Assembly: GCF_023336735.1 (NCBI RefSeq)
Contig: NZ_JAMBAQ010000001.1
Span: forward strand, 186,001-250,000
DNA from: Moraxella oculi
Lineage (GTDB): Bacteria; Pseudomonadota; Gammaproteobacteria; Pseudomonadales; Moraxellaceae
Direction of reading: 5' to 3'
Length of the DNA: 64,000 bases
Of the stretch, positions 55,156 to 64,000 are shown one piece after another; within the stretch, counting starts at the first letter, position 1; each line of letters begins with the position of its first letter. The translations under genes and the position numbers were made by a program. The notes under the pieces are model-generated. The model did no database searches and had not been told where the DNA came from. It saw only the letters and a program-made list of their open reading frames with translations.

Positions 55156-56766
55156 ATGACCGACAAGCTTATGCATCATTTTCATTCATCAGTCGCTCTA
55201 TTTTGTCTGTGTGTATTGACAGCCTGCCAACAGTTACCACAGACTGCACACCTGCCAAAAAGCCAACTCATCACCCATCAGGCTCAAAATAAACATCGTC
55301 AGCTGACATCAATGCCACCATCACATGTATTTAAACAAGTCATTGATGAACAAAAGAAACACAATCCACACTCTTCAGGCTATTACCCAATTTCCACAGG
55401 AGCAAATGCTTTTGCTGCCCGCAGTGTCTTGACCGACATGGCGACAACAACCATTGACATTCAGTACTACATTTGGCATAACGACGAAGCAGGTCAGATG
55501 ATGATTCGCGACCTTTGGGAGGCGGCAGAGCGTGGCGTCGTGGTTCGTTTACTTCTTGATGATTTTAATGGCTCTGTCAAGTTAGATGAATTGCTCTTGG
55601 CTTTTGCCAAACACCCTAATGTGGCGGTCAGATTGTCAAACCCGTTTAACCATCGGCGATTTCGTGCGACAAGTTTTCTAACCGATGCTGCCAGGCTCAA
55701 TCGGCGAATGCATAATAAAAGCATGACCTTTGACAATCAATTAAGCATCATCGGTGGACGCAATATTGGCAATGAATATCTTAATAACGCCAAACATGAT
55801 AATTTTTCTGACATGGATGTGTTACTGATTGGCGATGTGGTCAAAGATGTGACAGCAAGTTTTGAAAGCTATTGGAACGATGATTCTAGCTATGACATAG
55901 AAACACTTGCCAAACCCACAACAAAAACACTGCCCGAATTGATTGGTAAGACATTACCATCTACTCATGAGCATGGCAATCATCAACTCAAAACTCTACG
56001 CACTTATAGACACGCACTTGAAAGCTCAACCATCATTGAAGCCTTATGTCAAGGTCGTCTGCCCTTTCGATGGGCAAAGATTGAGTTTTTGGCAGATGAT
56101 GTCCATAAATTAACTAATAAAGCCAGCCCAGACACACATTTGATCAGCCTATTACAATCAAGAATGGGGCGACCAAAAAAGCAGCTTAGCATCATCTCAT
56201 CTTATTTTGTGCCAACCAAAGAAGGCGTCCGCACACTCAGACGACTCGCCAAAAGCGGTGTAACAGTCAGCATACTGACCAATTCATATGATGCCACCGA
56301 TGTCGGTGCTGTTCATTCAGGCTACGCCCATTGGCGACATGATTTGTTGGACGCAGGAGTGAATTTGTATGAATTAAAATCTGCTGCGATTGGTGCTGAT
56401 GGCAACAAACTTTGGCGTAATAAACATGAAACCACCACCAGCTTACATGCTAAGGCATTTGCCGTAGATGATCAAAAAGTGTTCATTGGCTCTTACAATA
56501 TCGATCCACGCTCTGCCAATTTCAATACAGAATTGGGGGTTGTTATTTATGATGACAAGCTGGCATACCAATTGCATCAAGCATTAAGCAATCAAAAAAT
56601 ATTAAACCAAGCCTATAAAGTCGTACTTACTCAACAAAATACCTTAGAATGGCATACGCTTGAACAGGGTCGATACACCATCTACAAAAACGAACCTAAC
56701 ATGAAGCTTGGTCATCGTGCTGGCGTGGCTGTGATGGGCTTGATGCCAATTGATTGGTTATTATGA
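55156..56766 (+). CDS. Phospholipase D-family lipoprotein (cardiolipin synthase ClsC-like)
   Basis: A 536-aa exported PLD-superfamily enzyme. The signal peptide ends in a lipobox (LTAC, about residue 24). Two HKD motifs are present, HNKSMTFD...GGRNIG and HAKAFAVD...GSYNIDPRS, so the full active site can form. This layout matches ClsC/YmdC-type cardiolipin synthases and related outer-membrane or periplasmic phospholipases D. The long frame starts at 55081, but the ATG at 55156 gives a proper lipoprotein signal. No operon partner such as ymdB is adjacent. Confidence 0.8.
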   Translation: MTDKLMHHFHSSVALFCLCVLTACQQLPQTAHLPKSQLITHQAQNKHRQLTSMPPSHVFKQVIDEQKKHNPHSSGYYPISTGANAFAARSVLTDMATTTIDIQYYIWHNDEAGQMMIRDLWEAAERGVVVRLLLDDFNGSVKLDELLLAFAKHPNVAVRLSNPFNHRRFRATSFLTDAARLNRRMHNKSMTFDNQLSIIGGRNIGNEYLNNAKHDNFSDMDVLLIGDVVKDVTASFESYWNDDSSYDIETLAKPTTKTLPELIGKTLPSTHEHGNHQLKTLRTYRHALESSTIIEALCQGRLPFRWAKIEFLADDVHKLTNKASPDTHLISLLQSRMGRPKKQLSIISSYFVPTKEGVRTLRRLAKSGVTVSILTNSYDATDVGAVHSGYAHWRHDLLDAGVNLYELKSAAIGADGNKLWRNKHETTTSLHAKAFAVDDQKVFIGSYNIDPRSANFNTELGVVIYDDKLAYQLHQALSNQKILNQAYKVVLTQQNTLEWHTLEQGRYTIYKNEPNMKLGHRAGVAVMGLMPIDWLL

Positions 56767-56892
56767 CCCAAGCATGATCATGATGATGCCAACATGCCAG
56801 TTGATCGATCACCATAAAAATTCGGTCAATTTTGTCAATTTTTGCTATAATCACAAACAACCATCACTTAAAACCATCAGCTCGGATTACCC

Positions 56893-58278
56893 ATGCAGCT
56901 AAACACAACAGAATCACTTAGCTCCAAACACCATCGTATTCTAATCATCACAGCACTTTGCCTGACAATGGCATTTATTGATTTTATCTTATTCGTCTAT
57001 TTGGCCGATTTGCTTGCGGTGGTTTTTTTTGGTCCTCAATCTGATGTTTGGTTGCAATACCTACAAACTTTCTTATTGCTGGCGGTGGGCTATTTAGCAA
57101 GACCGCTTGGCGGCTTATTGTTTGGCAAGTATGGCGATACTTACGGCAGAAAACCTGCATTCATGCTTAGCATGCTTGGTACGATGATATTTACTTTTAT
57201 CATTGCCCTATTGCCCACCTATCAGCACATTGGCATCATCGCCCCAATGTTACTCATCATCGCCAGAATTGGGCAAGGCATTGCCATCGGTGGAGCATTG
57301 CCGTCAGCATGGACTTTTGTTGTTGAGCATTTACCAGTCAAAAACATTGGTTTGGGTTGTGGTATCATCTGTGCTATTGGAGCATTGTCTTATTTGGCAG
57401 TGGTCAGTGCCATCAGCTTTCTACAAGACACCCTTACCCCCTCACAAATACTCAATCACGGCTGGCGAATCCTGTTCATTTTTAGTGGCGGTTTAGGTCT
57501 CATCTCATCATACTTACTCAAGCATCTGTCAGAAACCCCCATTTTTGATAACATGACCAACTCCAGCACTCACTTAGATTCTTATGTTGATATCGTCAGT
57601 CTTGAGGAGCAGCACAACCCGACACCTGCCTACACACCACCAGCACAAGTATCTTTCCGCCCAATAGGATTATTGAACATTGTTCAATCAGTCATCAAAC
57701 ATCACACCTTCGCATTCATCGTGTCATTCATCATATCTCTCATCATCGCCAGCCTGTCAATGTACATGCCCATACTCATGACTCCGATTTTGGCAGAAAA
57801 TCATCTGTTATCTTATGAGTATCTATATTTTGGCAGTGTGATTGGCTTGATATTTTTGGCGTTTGGGTCGGTGTTATTTGGTTATTTGACGGATCGGTTT
57901 GGTGCAGGTCAAGTGCTGGCATTTGGTGGCATGTTTTTAATTTTGCAAGTCGCTGTATTTTTCCATTATCTACAAAATGGCGGTGAACTCATCTTAATTT
58001 GCTTTGCTCTACTTGGACTATCAAACGGTCTGATTGGCACTCTGCCTTCGGTAATGACTCGTTTGTTTCCTGCCAAAGTGCGAATGACAGGCATTGGCAT
58101 CAGCTATAACATTGCTCATACCATGATTGGTGGTATCTTGCCATTTTTATTGGGCTATGCCAGCTTTTATTTTTCATTAGTACCCGCCTTATATTTGGCG
58201 ATGGTTGGCGTCATGGCGATTTTTTTAAGTTTTTTTGTGTATTATATGCCACGCTCTAAAAGAGATTTAAACAGATGA
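56893..58278 (+). CDS. MFS transporter, metabolite:H+ symporter type
   Basis: A 461-aa major-facilitator protein with 12 predicted helices and the signature LFGKYGDTYGRKPAF after helix 2. Its sequence fits the metabolite:H+ symporter group (ProP/KgtP-like; LIIARIGQGIAIGGALPSAWTFVVEH). The central loop (about residues 225-260) is long and Thr/Pro-rich. A proline/betaine or dicarboxylate substrate is possible but not proven. It ends at a terminator shared with convergent rpiA. Confidence 0.85.
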   Translation: MQLNTTESLSSKHHRILIITALCLTMAFIDFILFVYLADLLAVVFFGPQSDVWLQYLQTFLLLAVGYLARPLGGLLFGKYGDTYGRKPAFMLSMLGTMIFTFIIALLPTYQHIGIIAPMLLIIARIGQGIAIGGALPSAWTFVVEHLPVKNIGLGCGIICAIGALSYLAVVSAISFLQDTLTPSQILNHGWRILFIFSGGLGLISSYLLKHLSETPIFDNMTNSSTHLDSYVDIVSLEEQHNPTPAYTPPAQVSFRPIGLLNIVQSVIKHHTFAFIVSFIISLIIASLSMYMPILMTPILAENHLLSYEYLYFGSVIGLIFLAFGSVLFGYLTDRFGAGQVLAFGGMFLILQVAVFFHYLQNGGELILICFALLGLSNGLIGTLPSVMTRLFPAKVRMTGIGISYNIAHTMIGGILPFLLGYASFYFSLVPALYLAMVGVMAIFLSFFVYYMPRSKRDLNR

Positions 58279-58280
58279 TA

Positions 58281-58310
58281 AAAAAGACCCAAGTCATCAA
58301 GGGTCTTTTT
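58281..58310. terminator. Terminator between the MFS gene and rpiA
   Basis: Stem AAAAAGACCC / GGGTCTTTTT with a 10-base loop and T's on both strands. Confidence 0.87.
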
Positions 58311-58327
58311 TTACCAACGACTGGCAG

Positions 58328-58993
58328 TTAAAATTCTTTTGTTTCCACGCCGATGTCGCTTGCTTTTAGCATGATGGTTGCCGATTGATGGGCAAAAATA
58401 CCATTACAAACCACGCCTACGATGTTATTAAGCTTTTCTTCCAAATCTTTTGGATTGTCAATATCCAAATCATAAGTATCAAGAATGACATTGCCATAAT
58501 CAGTTATAAAGCCTTCACGATACACAGGCTCACCACCAAGTTTGACCAACTCGCGAGCCACATAAGAGCGAGCCTGCGGTAGTACTTCAATCGCCACAGG
58601 AAACTTACCCAATTTGCTCACGACTTTTGAGTCATCAACCATACAAATAAAGGATTTGGAAGCGGCCGCCACAATCTTTTCACGAGTCAATGCACCGCCG
58701 CCACCCTTAATCATATTACCCAAGCCGTCAATCTCATCTGCCCCATCTATATACAAATCCAACTCACCGACCGCATTCAAATCATAAATTTCAATGCCAA
58801 GTGCGCGTAACTTGTCTTCGGTAACTTTTGAGGACGATACCGCCCCTTTTAGATTGACCGATGCTAACAACTCAATTAGGCAATTTACCGTACTGCCTGT
58901 ACCAACACCCAAAATCATGCCGTCTTCAACATATGTTAAGGCGGATTTGGCAGCGGCTTGTTTTTGTGCAAGTTTTGGATCGATGATTGTCAT
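58328..58993 (-). CDS. rpiA: Ribose-5-phosphate isomerase A
   Basis: A 221-aa RpiA that interconverts ribose 5-phosphate and ribulose 5-phosphate. The phosphate-binding [15 protein letters not shown], the active-site [22 protein letters not shown] and [11 protein letters not shown] motifs are all present. E. coli RpiA has 219 aa. GGGTGAG precedes the ATG. The SRP RNA gene lies 153 bases upstream on the same strand. Confidence 0.96.
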   Translation of the reverse strand: MTIIDPKLAQKQAAAKSALTYVEDGMILGVGTGSTVNCLIELLASVNLKGAVSSSKVTEDKLRALGIEIYDLNAVGELDLYIDGADEIDGLGNMIKGGGGALTREKIVAAASKSFICMVDDSKVVSKLGKFPVAIEVLPQARSYVARELVKLGGEPVYREGFITDYGNVILDTYDLDIDNPKDLEEKLNNIVGVVCNGIFAHQSATIMLKASDIGVETKEF

Positions 58994-59146
58994 GACTCAC
59001 CCTTTGATAAAAATTTGACAACACTCATCAAGTTGATGGCTATACCAAACCTGCATCATCGCATTTTTTCATGTCAATTCATGGCCTAAACACCAAATTA
59101 AAATACGCATCAAGTCAGGTTTGTATTTTTTAATAGACAAAAAAAT

Positions 59147-59250
<104 letters not shown>

Positions 59251-59258
59251 AAGACTGT

Positions 59259-59286
59259 ATTATACTTAAATATTTAAAATATGCAA
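59259..59286 (-). promoter_or_regulatory. SRP RNA promoter
   Basis: On the minus strand: -35 TTGCAT (59286-59281), 16-bp spacer, consensus -10 TATAAT (59264-59259). The start is about eight bases downstream. Confidence 0.8.
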
Positions 59287-59310
59287 GAGTTTTTGACAGA
59301 TTTTTCACCT

Positions 59311-59817
59311 CTAAGGTTGATTTGGAATGAAATGCGTGATTTGTTTTGCTAGACCATCGCTGATAAAGGGCAATTCAAAGACACGGCATTCGGCAAGTTC
59401 AAAAAATGCAGGTGGCAATCCATCAATCATCGATGCCATACGAGCAACGATTGGCATGTGGCACACCACAATTACCGTCAAAGATTCTGTCTGTTCGTTA
59501 AATTCAGGACTGATGGCATTGTCAATCTCACGCATGCCCACCCTAGGATCATCATCAGGCGTAATGCCATTTAGCACCATCAGCTTAGGAGATTGACCAA
59601 CATCATTGAGTTTTTCAAAGATGATGTTGGCGGTCTGCTTGGCACGATGATAAGGACTGGTGATGATGACATCAACCGAATCCAACTTGGTCAATTCAGC
59701 CAAAAAGTCTGCTGTCTGTTTCGCTTGGATTTTACCGAAGTGCGTCAAATTTCGCCCTGCATCATCCTCACAATAAGGCCCTGCTTGTCCATGTCTTACC
59801 AAAATAAGCTTCATCAT
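59311..59817 (-). CDS. sixA: Phosphohistidine phosphatase SixA
   Basis: A 168-aa histidine-phosphatase-fold enzyme. The N-terminal RHGQAGP motif holds the phosphorylated His, and VVVCHMPIVARMAS the second catalytic His. In E. coli SixA acts on phosphohistidines, notably of the nitrogen phosphotransferase system (NPr). The length is normal. It overlaps the end of gpsA by four bases (ATGA), so the two are translationally coupled. Confidence 0.92.
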   Translation of the reverse strand: MMKLILVRHGQAGPYCEDDAGRNLTHFGKIQAKQTADFLAELTKLDSVDVIITSPYHRAKQTANIIFEKLNDVGQSPKLMVLNGITPDDDPRVGMREIDNAISPEFNEQTESLTVIVVCHMPIVARMASMIDGLPPAFFELAECRVFELPFISDGLAKQITHFIPNQP

Positions 59818-61127
59818 AAATCCTGTCCATCAGTTGGTTTTGGTTTGGCTTTTTTACTTGCTTGTAACGCCTTATCAAATTCTTGGCTTAGCCAAATATT
59901 GCTTTCATCATGCGGCATGACAAATTCCACATCACTGCGAAATCCCTTTTCCATCAGATTCAATGCCACGCCCAGCGGTGATTTATCTTCATATAAAATG
60001 GCATGTAGTGCATGAGTGATGGGCATGTATATGCCAAGTGCTTGGGCTCGTTCATGGACTTGTAAAATGGTATTGACCCCTTCTGCAGTTTGCCCAAGTT
60101 TTTTAATGGCACCATCAAGACTCATGCCTTTGCCCAGCATGTTGCCAATGCGGTAGTTGCGACTAAGTACAGAATTACAAGTGGCGTATAAATCCCCCAC
60201 GCCAGACAAGCCCAAGAAAGTCAGGGGATTAGCCCCCACAGCCACGCCAAATCGACTCATCTCCGCCAAGGCACGAGTTAAGAGCATGGCTTTGGTATTA
60301 TCACCCACATCATACGCAGCCACCATACCGATGGCAATGGCATAGATATTTTTTAAAGTACCACCAAGCTCCACACCCTTGACATCATCAGACGCAAACA
60401 CCCGAAAAAAAGCACTGTGCAAGGCTTCTTGGACGGCCGTGCGCAGCGGCTCAGATGGTGATGCAATGACGGTGGCAGATGGCATATTATCCATGATTTC
60501 TATCGCCAAATTTGGACCACTCATCACACCAAAATTCACTTGTGGCAACACCTCTTTGATGATATCACTCATCATCGCAAAAGTGTCTTTTTCCATGCCC
60601 TTAGTCAACGATACCACCGCTTGATGGGTGATGTAAGGCTTGATTTGCGTTAGCATTTCACGAAATGCCGAACTGGGCACTGCCACAAAAATGATGTCCT
60701 TGCCCTGAACGGCAGACTCCAAATCATGGCTGAATTTAAGCTCTTCTGCCAGCTTATGATTTGGCAAATATTTTTTATTGATTTTGGTTTTTTTCATCGC
60801 CTTGACGGCGGATTTATTTCGCACCCATAAAGTAGCATCACAACCATTTTTGGCAGCCATGTTTGCCATCGCTGTGCCAAAGCTACCACCACCAATAAAG
60901 ACCAATTTTAAGGGCGTTTCATTTGACTTTTCTGCCACCGTAACACCCAGTAATTCTGGCGTAACCTTCTTCTTTCTTAGCCCCGCCAATCGAACAATGT
61001 TTGAAAAGATGGAGTTACTTTCTATGCCAGCACCCTTAATAGCATGTACCGCATCATCAAAGCCATCACTGGCCACATCAACAATTTTTTTAACTTGGGC
61101 TTTTTTAATTGGCTTGGTTAATTTCAT
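59814..61127 (-). CDS. gpsA: Glycerol-3-phosphate dehydrogenase [NAD(P)+] with a 70-residue N-terminal extension
   Basis: A 437-aa GpsA that makes sn-glycerol 3-phosphate for phospholipid synthesis. The dinucleotide fold starts at FIGGGSFGTAMANMAA (about residues 78-93). The substrate region SGPNLAIEI and LGGTLKNIYAIAIGM, with the catalytic Lys, are intact. E. coli GpsA has 339 aa. The first 72 residues here are extra: basic, helical, no signal peptide (KKAQVKKIVDVASDGF...). The frame stays open with no better internal start at the fold. sixA overlaps its stop. Confidence 0.93.
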   Translation of the reverse strand: MKLTKPIKKAQVKKIVDVASDGFDDAVHAIKGAGIESNSIFSNIVRLAGLRKKKVTPELLGVTVAEKSNETPLKLVFIGGGSFGTAMANMAAKNGCDATLWVRNKSAVKAMKKTKINKKYLPNHKLAEELKFSHDLESAVQGKDIIFVAVPSSAFREMLTQIKPYITHQAVVSLTKGMEKDTFAMMSDIIKEVLPQVNFGVMSGPNLAIEIMDNMPSATVIASPSEPLRTAVQEALHSAFFRVFASDDVKGVELGGTLKNIYAIAIGMVAAYDVGDNTKAMLLTRALAEMSRFGVAVGANPLTFLGLSGVGDLYATCNSVLSRNYRIGNMLGKGMSLDGAIKKLGQTAEGVNTILQVHERAQALGIYMPITHALHAILYEDKSPLGVALNLMEKGFRSDVEFVMPHDESNIWLSQEFDKALQASKKAKPKPTDGQDL

Positions 61128-61179
61128 AAATGAGCCTTTTTGGTTAATTTTGAATGGTTAAAGATGGTAATCGTTTCAA

Positions 61180-61755
61180 TCAGTAGCGATATTCAACAAA
61201 TTCGCTCAAATCCAGCACATCACGGCAAGGCATCTGAATGTTACTTGACCCCACATACACAAAGCCACAAATGATGTCTTGATCAGCCGTCCGAAAGTAC
61301 GCTTTAACTTCTGGGGCGTTGCATAATTTTCCCGTACGCCACACCGTGCGATAGCCCATCGACTCCAAAGAAAGCAGCAGATTTTGAGCAGCCGCACCCA
61401 TACTCAGCAATTGCTCAAAAGACGGCACTTTCTCATGTTCTTTTATCTGTGCGATGAGTGTGATGATCATTGGTGCTCTTAGGGGCATGTTAAGCAGTTT
61501 TTGACAAGCGGCATCACTTAATGACCCATCAGTTGCCGCCTGTTCCGCCCTTAATAACACCTGACCAAAATCAACCAGTGCGTCATCACGCAACACAATG
61601 AATCGCCATGGTCTTAGACGCTTATGGTCTGGGGCAGTCATGGCGGCTGTCAAAGCAGTGTTAAGTTCTTCCTCTGTCGGCATTGGCAAATCCAGCTTGG
61701 CGATGCTGCGACGAGTGTGCATGATGTCAATAACACGATTGTTAGAAATGTTCAT
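61180..61755 (-). CDS. Nitroreductase-family protein (YdjA-like)
   Basis: A 191-aa FMN-dependent nitroreductase-fold protein. The FMN-binding RRSIAKLD near the N-terminus, PDHKRLRPWRFIVLRDDAL (YdjA-type) and GAAAQNLLLSLESMGYRTVWRTG are all present. It is a small single-domain oxidoreductase of the YdjA/TdsD group. The ATG at 61755 is chosen because AAGGA lies seven bases before it. It begins 13 bases after the zapE stop on the same strand, so the two form an operon. Confidence 0.85.
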   Translation of the reverse strand: MNISNNRVIDIMHTRRSIAKLDLPMPTEEELNTALTAAMTAPDHKRLRPWRFIVLRDDALVDFGQVLLRAEQAATDGSLSDAACQKLLNMPLRAPMIITLIAQIKEHEKVPSFEQLLSMGAAAQNLLLSLESMGYRTVWRTGKLCNAPEVKAYFRTADQDIICGFVYVGSSNIQMPCRDVLDLSEFVEYRY

Positions 61756-61768
61756 GTCGTTATCCTTA

Positions 61769-62869
61769 CTATGCCACACGATGCTCTTGTGCCAGATAAT
61801 CCTCCGACTGCATCTCTAATAATCTTGAACGGGTTCGCTCAATCTCAAAAGCCAGCTTTTCGCCTTGATACAAATCCAAAATTGATTGTTCAGCACGCAC
61901 CAACAGTTTCACACGGCGATCATAAAACTCATCTACCAAATAAATGAATCGCCGTACAGGATCCATCAGTGTGTCGGTCAAAGCAGGCACATTATCAACC
62001 ATCACCGTGTCAAAATCGTTGGCAATTTCAATAAAATCCGCCGCCGAACGCGGCTGCATACATAAAGCACGAAAATCAGCCAACAGCATGGTTTCTGTAC
62101 GCTTAATGATGTCAATTTGACGACCACCAACACAAATCGGTGCACTCATGACCGCTTGACCTGCCGACAAAGCATCAAAACGCTCAAAAAGCCAGTCAGC
62201 CGTCTCATCTGATAGTGGGTGGCTATACAGTCTGGCTTGTTTTAATAAACGCAATCGATAATCCACGCCAATGTCAATATTCATGACGACCGTATGTTTT
62301 TCAACTTGGGCAATCGCAGGCAAAAAACGGTTACGGTGAATGCCGTTTTTATACAGTCCTGCTGGCTCAATATTTGAAGTAGCCACAAGCGTGATGCCAC
62401 GAGCAAACAGCATGGTAAATAAATCACCCAAAATCATTGCGTCTGACACATTGGACACAAAAAACTCATCAAAACAAATGACGACCGCTTCATCATGAAT
62501 GATGTCAGCCACTTTTTGTAAGGGGTCGGATTGTCCTTGTAATTTTACCAGTTCAGAATGTACTCGTTGCATGAAATGATGAAAATGCATGCGCATTTTA
62601 CGCTCAATGGGCAAACTTTCATAAAACATATCCATCATCCAAGTCTTACCACGACCGACACCACCCCACATATACAATCCTTTTGGTGGTACTGGCTTAG
62701 ACTTGAATAAGCTGGCAAAAAACCCACGCTTGGTGTCGCCGTCCATCTTGATGATCTGATGATACAGCTCATCTAAATAACCCATTGCTTGTCGCTGTAT
62801 GGGATCTTCGCTAAAATTACCTGTCGCTAACGCTGCTTGATAGCGTTCAAGAGGGGTTTGATGAGTCAT
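61769..62869 (-). CDS. zapE: Cell division protein ZapE (AFG1-like ATPase)
   Basis: A 366-aa P-loop ATPase. Walker A GGVGRGKTWMMDMF is at about residues 69-81 and Walker B AVVICFDEFFVSNV near 130. The sensor segment LVATSNIEPAGLY follows. In E. coli ZapE acts at the Z-ring under low oxygen or heat. AAGGA precedes the ATG. The nitroreductase gene follows in the same operon. Confidence 0.94.
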   Translation of the reverse strand: MTHQTPLERYQAALATGNFSEDPIQRQAMGYLDELYHQIIKMDGDTKRGFFASLFKSKPVPPKGLYMWGGVGRGKTWMMDMFYESLPIERKMRMHFHHFMQRVHSELVKLQGQSDPLQKVADIIHDEAVVICFDEFFVSNVSDAMILGDLFTMLFARGITLVATSNIEPAGLYKNGIHRNRFLPAIAQVEKHTVVMNIDIGVDYRLRLLKQARLYSHPLSDETADWLFERFDALSAGQAVMSAPICVGGRQIDIIKRTETMLLADFRALCMQPRSAADFIEIANDFDTVMVDNVPALTDTLMDPVRRFIYLVDEFYDRRVKLLVRAEQSILDLYQGEKLAFEIERTRSRLLEMQSEDYLAQEHRVA

Positions 62870-62926
62870 GATTATCCTTAAAAATGATGAAAACTACCAC
62901 GCACAGAGTGATGGTCAGGCATGAAA

Positions 62927-63568
62927 CTAAATCGTATTGGCAATCAATGCTTGTTTTAGCTGCGTCAATTTACCATGGAACAGATGACCAGCACCTGTGA
63001 TGACAGTCTGCTTAAAGGCTCGTTCGTTGGCGAACCGATCAAGCAAGCTGGGCGAAACCAGCTCATCTTGATCGCCATATATCACAAAAGCACTGTTCGC
63101 CTTTAACCGCAATTCACTGGCATCATTACGCACAATTGATGGAGCGATTAATGCCAAATTCACCAAATCAAGCCCAAAAAACTCTCCGCCACACTCATGA
63201 TGACTGGCGATCAAGTCCGCCACACGACAAGCCACGAAACCACCAAATGAAAACCCACCCAACCAAAGCCTGTTGGCAGTGGTTTTCTTCATTGCCCATC
63301 TAAGCACAGTCAATGCGTCATCAAACTCGCCATCACCATACTCACAAACACCTGATGACCGACCCACACCACGATAGTTAAAACGCACAACATCCATACC
63401 AGCATCTCGGCAAAAACGATACATGGTACTGACGACTTTATTATTCATTGTTCCACCATCTAAGGGATTGGGGTGGCAAATGAGTGCCAGTGTATCGCCA
63501 TCTTGCCAAATCGCATCTACTTCAAGCACGCCCTGAGGCGATTCAATCAAAATACTGTCGTTATTCAT
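62927..63568 (-). CDS. Alpha/beta hydrolase (COG2945 type)
   Basis: A 213-aa compact alpha/beta hydrolase. HPNPLDGGTMNNKVV near residue 33 is a family signature. The nucleophile Ser lies in GGFSFGGFVACR and the catalytic His in TGAGHLFHG, with an Asp in VIYGDQDELVSP. Natural substrates of the COG2945 group are unknown. The zapE start is 58 bases downstream, so it may be the first gene of an operon with zapE and the nitroreductase gene. Confidence 0.88.
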   Translation of the reverse strand: MNNDSILIESPQGVLEVDAIWQDGDTLALICHPNPLDGGTMNNKVVSTMYRFCRDAGMDVVRFNYRGVGRSSGVCEYGDGEFDDALTVLRWAMKKTTANRLWLGGFSFGGFVACRVADLIASHHECGGEFFGLDLVNLALIAPSIVRNDASELRLKANSAFVIYGDQDELVSPSLLDRFANERAFKQTVITGAGHLFHGKLTQLKQALIANTI

Positions 63569-63883
63569 AAGGTCAATATTGATGTAAATGTTACTATTAT
63601 AGCATATTTTATTGGTATTTTTGATGATGGATTTTGACGAACTGCTTTGACGCCAATGACATTGATTTGTTTGAAATTTTTTATCTATTGATTACAACCG
63701 CACCCACTCCAACCAGCTAAGCGAATTTTTCATCAGTCTGGCAGATGTGCTATTGATGATCGATGGCGTGTGTGTATTTTTGAGAGTTGGGAGTTTTATG
63801 GTTTGTTGGTTTTTGGTGAATTTATTTGCCTAGAAATGATCAAATTTGCTACAATGCTAAAAAATTTTTGGACATCAATTCTT
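63569..63883. other. Intergenic region before the last gene
   Basis: This 315-bp divergent gap has a good promoter for the last gene (63826-63855). A minus-strand open stretch without a start codon (about 63694-63830) looks somewhat protein-like, but I cannot assign it. Confidence 0.5.
63826..63855 (+). promoter_or_regulatory. Promoter of the last gene
   Basis: -35 TTGCCT (63826-63831), 18-bp spacer, -10 TACAAT (63850-63855), 28 bases before the ATG. Confidence 0.6.
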
Positions 63884-64000
63884 ATGGATCATCACAGTCA
63901 TACAACCACCGACAAGCCCCAAGGACTTTTAGAACAGTTCGCCCAGATCAGCGGATTGGATAACGACCGCCTGCTTGAAGATTTATTTTTTAATTGGCAA
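63884..64000 (+). CDS. Unidentified protein, 5' part only
   Basis: The first 39 codons of a gene that runs off the right edge: a His/Thr-rich start (MDHHSHTTTDKPQG), then a helical, acidic segment (LLEQFAQISGLDNDRLLED). No signal peptide or membrane segment is seen in this part. There is too little to name a family. Confidence 0.6.
   Translation, partial: MDHHSHTTTDKPQGLLEQFAQISGLDNDRLLEDLFFNWQ

Overview
This 64 kb window looks like chromosomal DNA of a gammaproteobacterium of the family Moraxellaceae, most probably a Moraxella. The base composition is moderately AT-rich. Gene neighbourhoods such as algW/nif3, accB-accC, yajC-secD-secF, divergent rluD/bamD, a mesX-mesD pair and lpxL plus a glycosyltransferase fit that family. 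Nearly all of it is core genome. I see no prophage, insertion sequence, CRISPR array, rRNA or tRNA. The one RNA gene is the small SRP RNA on the minus strand near 59.2 kb.

Layout. 0-6.3 kb: a partial membrane-anchored protease-like gene, Nif3, a LysM-rich lytic transglycosylase, an exported NTF2-like protein and a CNNM/CBS membrane protein. 6.4-10 kb: yajC, a hairpin, then secD-secF. 10-14 kb: a DMT transporter, a LOG-family protein and the acetyl-CoA carboxylase genes accB-accC. 14-22.3 kb: a LysR regulator, dnaX, a decayed NRDE/TANGO2-family gene, lysS, prfA, an exonuclease and trmA. 22.4-28 kb: a FabH-like ketoacyl synthase and hrpA. 28-34.6 kb: a TonB/TolA-like protein, a small lipoprotein, pgeF-rluD, bamD and dnaG. 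34.6-38.1 kb: a GST and a three-gene operon encoding MesX (DUF1852), MesD (core methionine synthase) and a flavin reductase. 38.3-46.8 kb: gyrA, a Rossmann-fold protein, rpsT, a CMD-family protein, xthA, a YbgC-like thioesterase, an SDR and a SohB-like protease. 46.9-58.3 kb: a CvrA-like antiporter, aspS, lpxL plus a glycosyltransferase, an orphan ribbon-helix-helix protein, a DUF3360 membrane protein, yacG, a phospholipase D lipoprotein and an MFS transporter. 58.3-64 kb: rpiA, SRP RNA, sixA-gpsA, a nitroreductase, zapE, an alpha/beta hydrolase and a partial gene.

Most interesting points. (1) The mesX-mesD-flavin reductase operon encodes a folate- and B12-independent, oxygen-dependent methionine synthase. 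It has a perfect MetR-type box centred about 64 bp upstream of a predicted start site, and the flavin reductase is a candidate third component. (2) The lysS-dnaX gap holds an NRDE-family pseudogene whose three hallmark motifs lie in three different frames. (3) A solitary RHH protein with a near-consensus promoter has no toxin partner. (4) Several core proteins have unusual N-termini: GpsA and SecF are extended, and SohB has no membrane anchor. (5) A terminator-like hairpin separates yajC from secDF. Many genes appear to use an extended -10 promoter with weak or no -35.
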